From Sediminicola sp047612485 (GTDB lineage: Bacteria; Bacteroidota; Bacteroidia; Flavobacteriales; Flavobacteriaceae): a DNA stretch of 5,972 nt. The DNA lies in contig JBLGAT010000129.1 of assembly GCA_047612485.1 (NCBI GenBank), positions 1-5,972 of the forward strand. The letters are read 5' to 3'. A program made the translations under genes and the position numbers. This document shows, piece after piece, positions 1-5,287 of the stretch. The notes under the pieces are model-generated. The model did no database searches. It was not told where the DNA came from and worked only from the letters and a program-made list of their open reading frames with translations. Every line of letters begins with the position of its first letter. Within the stretch, counting starts at the first letter, position 1.

Positions 1-973
1 TGTTTATGTTTTCACCTGCTACGCGCCAAACGATTTTGGTGCCCTCTGGGATGTTGGCATTGCCGCTACTTCTGATTAAGTGATTGGGCTTATTTATGTA
101 CTTTGGATATTCCAAGGACATGCTAAACTCACGTATAGTTGGGGTTTTGAGCGCTTTTAATGCGTAAACAGGAGATTTTATACCGTTCGATATAAAATAG
201 AACTTAGCCGACTTTAGAGGGGCGCTTAAATTATAGTTGTAAACTCCATTTAGCATTTTTAATAAACTTTCCTTGCCGTCCATGACCATGTAGACTTCAA
301 GGGGCTTCACCTTTCCCTCCGTGATCACTTGTATGCTCAAGGGCTCACTTTCCAAAACAGTAAGGGAGTTGTTCAAAAGTTTAAAGGAAAAAGGTGCCGG
401 GGGTTCATAGGCCATTTTGAAGTTAACGACACGGTCATAAGAGCCAAAAAATGAATTTAGGTTGCCCGTTAACCAGAGCGTTCCAAAAAGGACCAAGGGA
501 ATTAGCAGGTATTTGCTGTATACCAAACCTTCTTTGTAGTCTATAGCCTTGGTAAAGGGTATGCTTTTTAGGTTTTCTGATCTTTGGTCAATACTGGCTA
601 AAAGCAGTTCGGAACGTGCAGGATCATCGGCAAGTTCAAGAAGATTATACAGTTTGTCGCCTACATCGGGAAAGTGTTTGCCAATTAATACAGATGCCTG
701 TTTTTTACTGATTCCTTTTTTCAATCGGAAGAGATAAAATAAGGGAGTAAGAATATATTTGAAAAGCAAAAAGGATTCAATGGCGATAAAAAACAACAAT
801 AGCAAAAGGCGACCATTGGAGCCTAGCCACAGCAGGTATTCTACCCCTAGAATAATGAGCATAAAAAAAAGGCCCAAGGACAGAAAAAGGAGCGTACCCT
901 TTAGAAGTACCCTGGTATAATACCGTTTCGTAAAACGGTTCAGTTTATCAATAATCGTACTAAAACCAGCCAA
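1..973 (-). CDS. DUF4175 family membrane protein, N-terminal part (runs off the left edge)
   Basis: An open minus-strand frame with no stop runs from about 979 to the left edge and gives 324 residues of a protein that in Flavobacteriaceae is usually over 1000 residues long. Visible in order: a short basic amphipathic start (KLNRFTKRYYTRVLLKG, about residues 9-25), two hydrophobic helices (about 23-50 and 55-82), a conserved cytoplasmic-looking stretch with KKGISKKQAS and HFPDVGDKLYNLLEL (about 85-114), a third helix (about 153-171), then a long beta-rich, probably periplasmic region with YEPPAPFSF at 189-197. This order matches the DUF4175 family as I know it. The function is unknown. No ATG is available: in-frame TTG codons lie at 973 and 979 just after an in-frame TAA (982-980), and the first Met is residue 38, inside the first helix. 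I chose the TTG at 973 because it gives MAGFSTII. The gene is divergent from gltX. The family call is firm; the exact start is uncertain. Confidence 0.85.
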   Translation of the reverse strand, partial: MAGFSTIIDKLNRFTKRYYTRVLLKGTLLFLSLGLFFMLIILGVEYLLWLGSNGRLLLLLFFIAIESFLLFKYILTPLFYLFRLKKGISKKQASVLIGKHFPDVGDKLYNLLELADDPARSELLLASIDQRSENLKSIPFTKAIDYKEGLVYSKYLLIPLVLFGTLWLTGNLNSFFGSYDRVVNFKMAYEPPAPFSFKLLNNSLTVLESEPLSIQVITEGKVKPLEVYMVMDGKESLLKMLNGVYNYNLSAPLKSAKFYFISNGIKSPVYALKALKTPTIREFSMSLEYPKYINKPNHLIRSSGNANIPEGTKIVWRVAGENIN

Positions 974-1032
974 AATCAATTATATTTATTACCAAGATAC
1001 CCGATTAAGTAAAATTATAGTTTAAAAATCTG

Positions 1033-1067
1033 TTAAATAGTAAACCTACACGCCGCTTTCATGGCGT
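1033..1067 (-). promoter_or_regulatory. Possible leader hairpin with a nine-codon mini-ORF
   Basis: Inside the predicted DUF4175 leader, ACGCC and GGCGT form a 5-bp stem (1067-1063 with 1054-1050) around an 8-base loop, ATGAAAGC. The ATG in the loop (1062-1060) opens a short frame, MKAACRFTI, that ends in TAA at 1035-1033. The stem is short and no ribosome-binding signal is visible, so it may be chance. If real, it could act as a regulatory leader peptide. Confidence 0.2.
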
Positions 1068-1107
1068 ATAAACACTCTTTTTAAGGGTTGACATCCTATA
1101 GAAGTTC

Positions 1108-1136
1108 CAAACCTATGGCATTATTAGAAATGACAA
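1108..1136 (-). promoter_or_regulatory. Bacteroidota-type promoter for the DUF4175 gene
   Basis: Read on the minus strand, TTG (1136-1134) is followed by an 18-base spacer and TAGGTTTG (1115-1108). This fits the Bacteroidota primary sigma consensus TTG-N17-23-TAnnTTTG exactly. Transcription would start near 1101-1103, leaving a leader of about 125 bases before the TTG start codon. It is the best promoter match in the window, but it is a pattern match only. Confidence 0.55.
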
Positions 1137-1180
1137 ATTGGAATTTGAAGGTTAGCATCTAGGATTCTTAGAATAAAAGG

Positions 1181-1198
1181 TTAATTATTTTAATTATT
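1181..1198. repeat. Perfect 9-base tandem repeat, two copies
   Basis: TTAATTATT occurs twice back to back, about 80-100 bases upstream of the gltX promoter. It is low-complexity AT sequence and could be an UP-like or bendable element, or simply drift in AT-rich DNA. Related AGGTTAATT words overlap and follow it (1178-1186 and 1212-1220). Confidence 0.5.
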
Positions 1199-1263
1199 GA
1201 AGGAAGCACTGAGGTTAATTTTTCTTGAGTATTCTGTTTTCTACTACTACACTAAATTATTTT

Positions 1264-1290
1264 TTGTTGCCATTACAAGCCCTATCTTTG
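1264..1290 (+). promoter_or_regulatory. Promoter of gltX
   Basis: TATCTTTG at 1283-1290 is a full match to the Bacteroidota -7 box TAnnTTTG. A TTG at 1264-1266 lies 16 bases upstream of it, one base under the usual spacing, and a second TTG at 1267-1269 is closer still. The start of transcription would fall near 1296, giving an unusually short leader of about 13 bases before the ATG at 1309. Confidence 0.5.
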
Positions 1291-1308
1291 TGGCGTTAAA
1301 ATACTATT

Positions 1309-2820
1309 ATGACTAAAAGAGTACGTGTGCGCTTTGCACCTAGTCCAACCGGAGGATTACATATAGGGGGCGTCAGAACAGCGCTTTTTAATTACTTATT
1401 TGCTAAAAAGCACGAAGGAGATTTTGTGCTCCGTATAGAGGATACGGATCAGAACAGGTATGTGGAGGGAGCGGAACAATATATCGTAGACGCCCTAAAT
1501 TGGTGTAATATCCCATACGATGAAGGTCCCGGAAAAGAGGGTAAATATGGGCCATATAGACAAAGCGAAAGAAAGCATATTTATAAAGAGTACGCCGAGA
1601 GATTGGTTGCCAGGGACCATGCCTACTATGCTTTTGACACCACTGAAGCATTGGATTCCCATAGAAAGGACCATGAAGAAAGTGGCAAGACCTTTATTTA
1701 CAATTGGCACAATAGGGAAAAACTAAATAATAGCCTATCCCTGTCCAAGGAGGAAGTTGACAACAACTTAAGTATGGGAATGGATTATGTAATCCGTTTT
1801 AAATCTCCTCAGGATCAAAAGCTTTCTTTACAAGACATAATAAGAGGATCCATAGAAATTGACACCAATGTATTGGATGATAAGGTTTTGTTCAAAAGTG
1901 ATGGAATGCCTACCTATCACTTGGCTAATATAGTGGATGACCACCTTATGGAAATTTCACATGTAATCCGTGGGGAAGAATGGCTGCCCTCTTTGGCGCT
2001 ACATCAACAATTGTATGATGCCTTTGGTTGGAACGCACCAGAATTTGCCCATTTACCATTGATCATGAAGCCGGTAGGGAAAGGAAAATTGAGCAAGCGA
2101 GACGGTGAAAAATTGGGATTTCCGATTTTTCCATTATCATGGAATGAAACCAACGGTTATCGTGAGGAAGGTTATTTTCCGGAAGCGGTGATAAACTTTT
2201 TAGCGCTTTTAGGTTGGAATCCAGGGACAGAACAGGAGATCTTCAGTTTGGAGGAACTTACGGAGGCATTTACTTTAGAAAGGGTCCATAAGTCTGGAGC
2301 AAGATTTGATCCCGAAAAGACCAAATGGTACAATCATCAATACTTACAACAAAGGAGCGATGAAGAACTGGCAGTTTTATTTAGGAACACATTAAGCGAG
2401 ACATATCTTAATGTCATAAAAGAAAAGGACTTAAATGACATTATTCGCATAATAGGTTTAATAAAAGAAAGAGCCACTTTTGTAAAAGAGTTTTGGAAAT
2501 TGGGAGATTATTTCTTTGAGGCTCCCACCATGTATGAGCAAAAAGTGGTTAAAAAACAATGGAAGGAGGATACTCCAGAAATATTGAAACAACTTATTAA
2601 CGTATTAGATGGCATTGAAGATTTCTCATCTGAAAATGTGGAGGCTTTGGTAAAGGAATGGATTGCAAAAGCCGGACTATCCTTTGGAAAGGTAATGCCC
2701 CCTTTACGCTTGGTGCTTGTTGGAGATATGAAAGGAGCACATGTTTTTGATATTCTAGGGCTGATTGGCAAAGAAGAAACAATTGCCCGTATAAATAGTG
2801 CAATTACCAACCTTACATAA
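1309..2820 (+). CDS. gltX: Glutamate--tRNA ligase (GluRS)
   Basis: This cytoplasmic class I synthetase of 503 residues, normal for the family, attaches glutamate to tRNA-Glu using ATP. The nucleotide-binding signature is complete: FAPSPTGGLHIGG at residues 9-21 (HIGH-type motif) and KLSKR at 260-264 (KMSKS-type loop). LRIEDTD (41-47), SDGMPTYHLANIVDDH (197-212) and HVIRGEEW (218-225) are further family hallmarks. The helical anticodon-binding part fills about 330-503. The zinc-binding Cys-x-Cys of E. coli GluRS is replaced by A108-F-D110, and C66 is the only cysteine, so this is a zinc-less form. An extended stretch after KLSKR (about 270-288) is typical of Bacteroidota GluRS. The ATG has no Shine-Dalgarno sequence but an A-rich leader, as is normal here. 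A weak terminator follows. With GlnRS encoded nearby, it probably charges only tRNA-Glu (inference). Confidence 0.97.
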   Translation: MTKRVRVRFAPSPTGGLHIGGVRTALFNYLFAKKHEGDFVLRIEDTDQNRYVEGAEQYIVDALNWCNIPYDEGPGKEGKYGPYRQSERKHIYKEYAERLVARDHAYYAFDTTEALDSHRKDHEESGKTFIYNWHNREKLNNSLSLSKEEVDNNLSMGMDYVIRFKSPQDQKLSLQDIIRGSIEIDTNVLDDKVLFKSDGMPTYHLANIVDDHLMEISHVIRGEEWLPSLALHQQLYDAFGWNAPEFAHLPLIMKPVGKGKLSKRDGEKLGFPIFPLSWNETNGYREEGYFPEAVINFLALLGWNPGTEQEIFSLEELTEAFTLERVHKSGARFDPEKTKWYNHQYLQQRSDEELAVLFRNTLSETYLNVIKEKDLNDIIRIIGLIKERATFVKEFWKLGDYFFEAPTMYEQKVVKKQWKEDTPEILKQLINVLDGIEDFSSENVEALVKEWIAKAGLSFGKVMPPLRLVLVGDMKGAHVFDILGLIGKEETIARINSAITNLT

Positions 2821-2847
2821 TGGGTATCATACTGTAAATTATAAATT

Positions 2848-2868
2848 CCCTTAAACAAAGGGTTTTTT
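2848..2868 (+). terminator. Weak intrinsic terminator after gltX
   Basis: CCCTT (2848-2852) pairs with AAGGG (2858-2862) across a 5-base loop, followed at once by six T (2863-2868), 27 bases after the gltX stop. The stem is only 5 bp, so some read-through into the SPFH gene is possible. Bases 2869-2995 hold no gene and no clear promoter match. Confidence 0.5.
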
Positions 2869-2995
2869 GTTGATTTGACCAAGTAATGGCCCTGGATACC
2901 TAATTTCCATTTGAAAGGGGCATTGTGAAAATTATTGATTTTTGCTATTGATACTGAGGTGGGTTTTGTAAATTCATAGAACTAATTTAAAACAA

Positions 2996-3949
2996 ATGCA
3001 TATGGGCAGTTTCTTATTAATACCGTTGTTATTTATCGGTTTGGTTATTCTTTTTTCATCCTTTTTTACAGTAAAACAACAGACCGCGGTAATCATTGAG
3101 CGGTTTGGGAAATTTCATAGCATTAGAACATCTGGTTTACAAATGAGAATTCCATTAATTGATAAAATTTCTGCAAGGATGGGGCTAAAAATCCAACAAT
3201 TGGATGTGATTGTGGAGACCAAGACATTGGATGATGTTTTCGTGAAACTAAAGATATCCGTACAATATGTGGTCCTAAAAGATAAAGTGTATGAAGCTTT
3301 CTATCAGTTGGAATATCCACATGATCAGATAACCTCCTATGTCTTTGATGTAGTGCGGGCCGAGGTGCCAAAAATGAAATTGGACGATGTATTTGTAAAG
3401 AAGGATGATATTGCCATTGCAGTAAAGACCGAATTACAAGATGCAATGCTCGATTACGGGTACGACATCATTAAGACCTTGGTCACGGATATAGATCCAG
3501 ATGCCCAGGTAAAAGAGGCAATGAATAGGATTAATGCTTCTGAGAGGGAAAAAATTGCGGCACAATTCGAAGGAGATGCTGCTCGTATACTCATTGTAGA
3601 AAAGGCGAAGGCCGAGGCGGAAAGCAAAAGGTTACAGGGACAGGGTATTGCAGATCAAAGACGTGAAATTGCACGCGGTTTGGAAGAATCTGTGGAGGTA
3701 CTGAACAAGGTTGGCATCAATTCCCAGGAAGCTTCGGCTCTAATTGTGGTTACCCAACATTATGACACGTTACAATCCATTGGTGAGGCTACAAATACAA
3801 ACCTGATCCTATTGCCTAATTCACCACAGGCCGGTAGCGACATGCTCAACAATATGGTAGCTTCCTTTACGGCTAGCAATATGATTGGAGAATCTATGAA
3901 AAACAAAATTACTGTTCCAAAAGAAACTAAAAAGACTAGGAAGGGCTAG
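2996..3949 (+). CDS. SPFH/Band 7 membrane protein, HIR-like (stomatin/prohibitin superfamily)
   Basis: This 317-residue protein has one N-terminal membrane helix (about 4-25) with almost no extramembrane N-terminus, an SPFH/Band 7 domain (about 27-180), an alanine/glutamate-rich coiled-coil (about 180-235, with VEKAKAEAESKRLQGQGIA at 201-219) and a C-terminal tail rich in Asn, Met and Lys. SPFH proteins form large ring oligomers on membranes and scaffold microdomains or regulate proteases; the specific role here is unknown. Several stretches resemble plant hypersensitive-induced reaction (HIR) proteins more than HflK/HflC or QmcA as I remember them: QQLDVIVETKT (67-77), SYVFDVVRAEVPK (114-126), KLDDVF (128-133) and VVTQHYDT (251-258). 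No NfeD-type partner is adjacent. ATGs occur at 2996 and 3002; I took the first, preceded by an A-rich leader (TTTAAAACAA). It could be co-transcribed with gltX by read-through. The family is certain, the subfamily probable. Confidence 0.9.
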   Translation: MHMGSFLLIPLLFIGLVILFSSFFTVKQQTAVIIERFGKFHSIRTSGLQMRIPLIDKISARMGLKIQQLDVIVETKTLDDVFVKLKISVQYVVLKDKVYEAFYQLEYPHDQITSYVFDVVRAEVPKMKLDDVFVKKDDIAIAVKTELQDAMLDYGYDIIKTLVTDIDPDAQVKEAMNRINASEREKIAAQFEGDAARILIVEKAKAEAESKRLQGQGIADQRREIARGLEESVEVLNKVGINSQEASALIVVTQHYDTLQSIGEATNTNLILLPNSPQAGSDMLNNMVASFTASNMIGESMKNKITVPKETKKTRKG

Positions 3950-3970
3950 AACGGACCATTAGAAAAGAAT

Positions 3971-4014
3971 AACCCCATCTAATCTGCATTGACAGCATTA
4001 TTAGATGGGGTTTT
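3971..4014. terminator. Strong, probably bidirectional terminator between convergent genes
   Basis: A perfect 13-bp stem pairs 3971-3983 (AACCCCATCTAAT) with 4000-4012. The 16-base loop contains a further small TGC/GCA stem (3985-3987 with 3995-3997). On the plus strand the stem runs into TTTTAATTTG, 21 bases after the SPFH stop. On the minus strand it lies 25 bases after the DUF6327 stop and is followed by ATTCTTTTCT. One hairpin therefore appears to serve both transcripts, with the better T-tract on the plus strand. Confidence 0.88.
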
Positions 4015-4037
4015 AATTTGTTTAATTTTTATCGGTA

Positions 4038-4253
4038 TTAAGTGAACTTCTTTAAGATTTTCTTGAGAACAAAGCCCAATAGTATTTTTTGTAGTACCCC
4101 GCTAAATTCTCCAAAAACGTGGGAAGGGTAAAAAGTTTCTTTGGACTTTTTAAGATTTAATTTTAAAGATTCACTGCTGATATCTCTCTGTAATCTTAAG
4201 ATTTTCAAACGGTTGTCTATCTCCTCAAAGGAGCTGTATTTCTTGGCGATCAT
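4038..4253 (-). CDS. DUF6327 family small protein
   Basis: This 71-residue protein of unknown function resembles the DUF6327 family, which I know only from Bacteroidota. The N-terminal half is charged and helical: KYSSFEEIDNRLKILRLQRD (residues 5-24) followed by a lysine-rich SLKLNLKKSKE (29-39). The C-terminal third (about 45-70) is amphipathic to hydrophobic and ends very basic (KKILKKFT), so it could lie on or dip into the membrane. It is the last gene of a three-gene operon. Its ATG overlaps the stop of the preceding holin-like gene in an ATGA arrangement (4253-4250), which implies translational coupling and joint function. The overall pI looks strongly basic. The gene end is backed by the terminator 25 bases downstream. 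Family assignment is from memory of the motif pattern. Confidence 0.78.
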   Translation of the reverse strand: MIAKKYSSFEEIDNRLKILRLQRDISSESLKLNLKKSKETFYPSHVFGEFSGVLQKILLGFVLKKILKKFT

Positions 4254-4600
4254 ATCTCTTCAAAATAAAATTCAGAAAATTTCTCCAATAGCGGCTTATT
4301 CAATTTGTCTTTGAACACATACACCACTATACCTATTAGTATATAAAAGAGACCAACGCATAAGAAACCAAAAAAGGTGTTATCCAAGGCCTGTCCAATT
4401 CCGAAGGCAGCTGCAAATGACAGTATGAAAAGAGCCAATAGGACAATTGCGCCCAATAGCAACATTTTAATCAGTGAGGTGATGCCCTTCATTAAAACCT
4501 TAAAGGTCTTAAGTTGGTAATATTCCCTGCTATGCTCTACAAAGGCCCTGGCGTTTGTATCCGCTTCGGAAAGATTTTCTTTTAATTCTTCAAAAGCCAT
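4250..4600 (-). CDS. Phage holin-like (PF07332/DUF1469-type) two-helix membrane protein
   Basis: This 116-residue inner-membrane protein has a charged helical N-terminus (about 1-30, FEELKENLSEADTNARAFVE), a linker, two hydrophobic helices (about 42-69 and 75-96) separated by a short GQALDNTFFG turn, and an acidic/basic tail ending in FYFEEI. This is the layout of the chromosomal 'holin superfamily III' group. The name is historical: nothing indicates a phage, a lysis role or an endolysin nearby. E. coli YqjE is in the same Pfam family. The gene starts 6 bases after the YtxH stop, and its own stop overlaps the next ATG, so it is the middle gene of a tight operon. Single-letter-poor, helix-rich composition limits certainty; a generic small membrane protein is the alternative. 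Confidence 0.8.
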   Translation of the reverse strand: MAFEELKENLSEADTNARAFVEHSREYYQLKTFKVLMKGITSLIKMLLLGAIVLLALFILSFAAAFGIGQALDNTFFGFLCVGLFYILIGIVVYVFKDKLNKPLLEKFSEFYFEEI

Positions 4601-4610
4601 AGGCGCCTAT
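4599..4610. repeat. 12-base perfect palindrome across a gene junction
   Basis: ATAGGCGCCTAT reads the same on both strands. It covers the TAG stop of the YtxH gene, the 6-base gap and the first two bases of the next gene's ATG. A perfect palindrome has no loop, so it is a poor RNA hairpin; it could be a protein site or chance. Confidence 0.4.
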
Positions 4611-4936
4611 TTCTGTAGTTCGGAATTTTTCTGCCTTAACTCTTCCAATTTCTTTTCCAAAGTTACAATAATATCATCTGCCTTATAGCTCATGCTGGAA
4701 ATGGTTTTGTCCAAAGTCTGTTCGAAGTCCGCTTTTTTGGCATCTGCTGTTTTGGATAGTTCTTCTGTTAGATGGGAGATGCGATCTGTTACATCATGTT
4801 TTGTATCCATCGCTTTTTTCTTTATTTTCTTTCGGGTCTTTTTACCCTCCTCCGGCGCGTAAAGTATTCCTACTCCAATTCCTATCGCTGCCCCTGTTAA
4901 TAGGGCTAACAAGGTATTTCCTGTATTGTCTGACAT
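4607..4936 (-). CDS. YtxH domain-containing membrane protein
   Basis: This 109-residue protein has a glycine-rich N-terminal membrane helix (about 8-26, LLALLTGAAIGIGVGILYAP), the family signature YAPEEGKKTRKKIKKKA (26-42) straight after it, and a long charged helix likely to form a coiled-coil (about 43-109). YtxH proteins are small envelope proteins linked to stress in Bacillus; their biochemical role is unknown. The topology, one helix plus a long charged rod, resembles apolipoprotein-like or DUF883 proteins such as E. coli YqjD, which tethers ribosomes to the membrane; that parallel is inference. It is the first gene of the three-gene operon, with a 6-base gap to the next. The ATG follows an A/T-rich leader (TTAAATTTAAATAT) without a Shine-Dalgarno sequence. 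The family call is strong. Confidence 0.88.
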   Translation of the reverse strand: MSDNTGNTLLALLTGAAIGIGVGILYAPEEGKKTRKKIKKKAMDTKHDVTDRISHLTEELSKTADAKKADFEQTLDKTISSMSYKADDIIVTLEKKLEELRQKNSELQK

Positions 4937-5201
4937 ATATTTAAATTTAATGGTTAATATTCTACTTGAGTAAAAGGTACAATCAAATTGTTACATTCGT
5001 TGTTAAGGTTCGGTTAAATCGAAATTTATCTATAGTGTACAAATTACAAGACACTGAAGTCCTTATAAGGGTAATATTAATACAGAACGGACAGGATGAT
5101 TGATGCCATCCATAAAACTTTTGACCCTATTCTAAAAATACACATTTTAATCTATTAAATAAACTAATATAACAAAAACCATAGTTGGGACAGTAGAAAC
5201 C
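4937..5201. other. Gene-free spacer upstream of the YtxH operon
   Basis: Together with the glnS terminator and the 64 bases downstream of glnS, this makes a gap of 351 bases without a credible gene. It should hold the operon promoter. Visible items are a weak minus-strand promoter (5021-5049), a perfect 10-base palindrome CCTTATAAGG (5061-5070), a 5-bp inverted repeat GGATG/CATCC (5094-5098 with 5107-5111), and the motif pair GGTTAAT/CTTGAGTA (4952-4972). Bases 5112-5201 show nothing beyond AT-rich DNA. Confidence 0.6.
5021..5049 (-). promoter_or_regulatory. Possible promoter of the YtxH/holin-like/DUF6327 operon
   Basis: On the minus strand TTG (5049-5047) is followed by 18 bases and TAAATTTC (5028-5021), which matches TAnnTTTG except for the last base. 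The leader would be about 80 bases. No perfect -7 box occurs in this spacer, so another sigma factor or a weak promoter is possible. Confidence 0.25.
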
Positions 5202-5223
5202 AAAAAGCCCCTACAAGGGGCTT
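5202..5223 (-). terminator. Intrinsic terminator of glnS
   Basis: On the minus strand AAGCCCCT (5223-5216) pairs with AGGGGCTT (5212-5205) across a 3-base loop. It is a GC-rich 8-bp stem with its last two T in the stem and a run of T continuing to 5202, about 64 bases after the glnS stop. It should separate glnS from the YtxH operon transcribed in the same direction. Confidence 0.85.
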
Positions 5224-5287
5224 ATAACGGACTGTTCATAATAGAAAATAACAATTGGTATGTTGATTGGGATAGCGATAAGCTATG

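Larger units (their letters stand above)
974..1308. other. Divergent intergenic region between the DUF4175 gene and gltX
   Basis: This 335-base stretch has no credible protein gene on either strand. It is very AT-rich. It holds a near-consensus minus-strand promoter (1108-1136), a possible hairpin and nine-codon mini-ORF in the DUF4175 leader (1033-1067), a 9-base tandem repeat (1181-1198), a GGTTAAT/CTTGAGTA motif pair (1213-1231) that recurs near 4952, and the gltX promoter (1264-1290). I see no tRNA-like cloverleaf. Confidence 0.7.

Noticed and set aside
549..737. 62-codon plus-strand open frame
   Set aside because: It lies antisense inside the DUF4175 frame, has low-complexity Ser/Arg composition and no recognisable domain.
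1088..1116. TTGACA followed by TAT-like sequence resembling a sigma-70 promoter
   Set aside because: No proper TATAAT lies at the right spacing, and Bacteroidota do not use this consensus.
1403..1726. Three overlapping open frames on both strands inside gltX
   Set aside because: They are alternative-frame shadows of the well-supported GluRS gene.
2508..2882. 124-codon minus-strand frame over the gltX end
   Set aside because: It is antisense to conserved GluRS sequence, runs through the terminator and resembles no family I know.
2911..2944. Possible SPFH promoter, TTG-N23-GATTTTTG
   Set aside because: It needs the longest spacer and has a mismatch at the first base of the -7 box; similar partial matches occur elsewhere in the spacer.
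3123..3446. 107-codon minus-strand frame in the SPFH gene
   Set aside because: It is antisense to the SPFH domain, His/Pro/Arg-rich as expected of a shadow frame.
4250..4600. A prophage remnant, suggested by the holin-like gene
   Set aside because: No endolysin, spanin, integrase or structural phage gene is nearby, and this family is widespread as a chromosomal gene.
5097..5159. 20-codon plus-strand frame starting MIDAIHKTFD
   Set aside because: It is short, with no initiation context or promoter and no known family; chance in AT-rich DNA is likelier.
5272..5286. ATAGC/GCTAT hairpin just after the glnS stop
   Set aside because: The stem is only 5 bp with no T-tract; the strong terminator at 5202-5223 explains termination.
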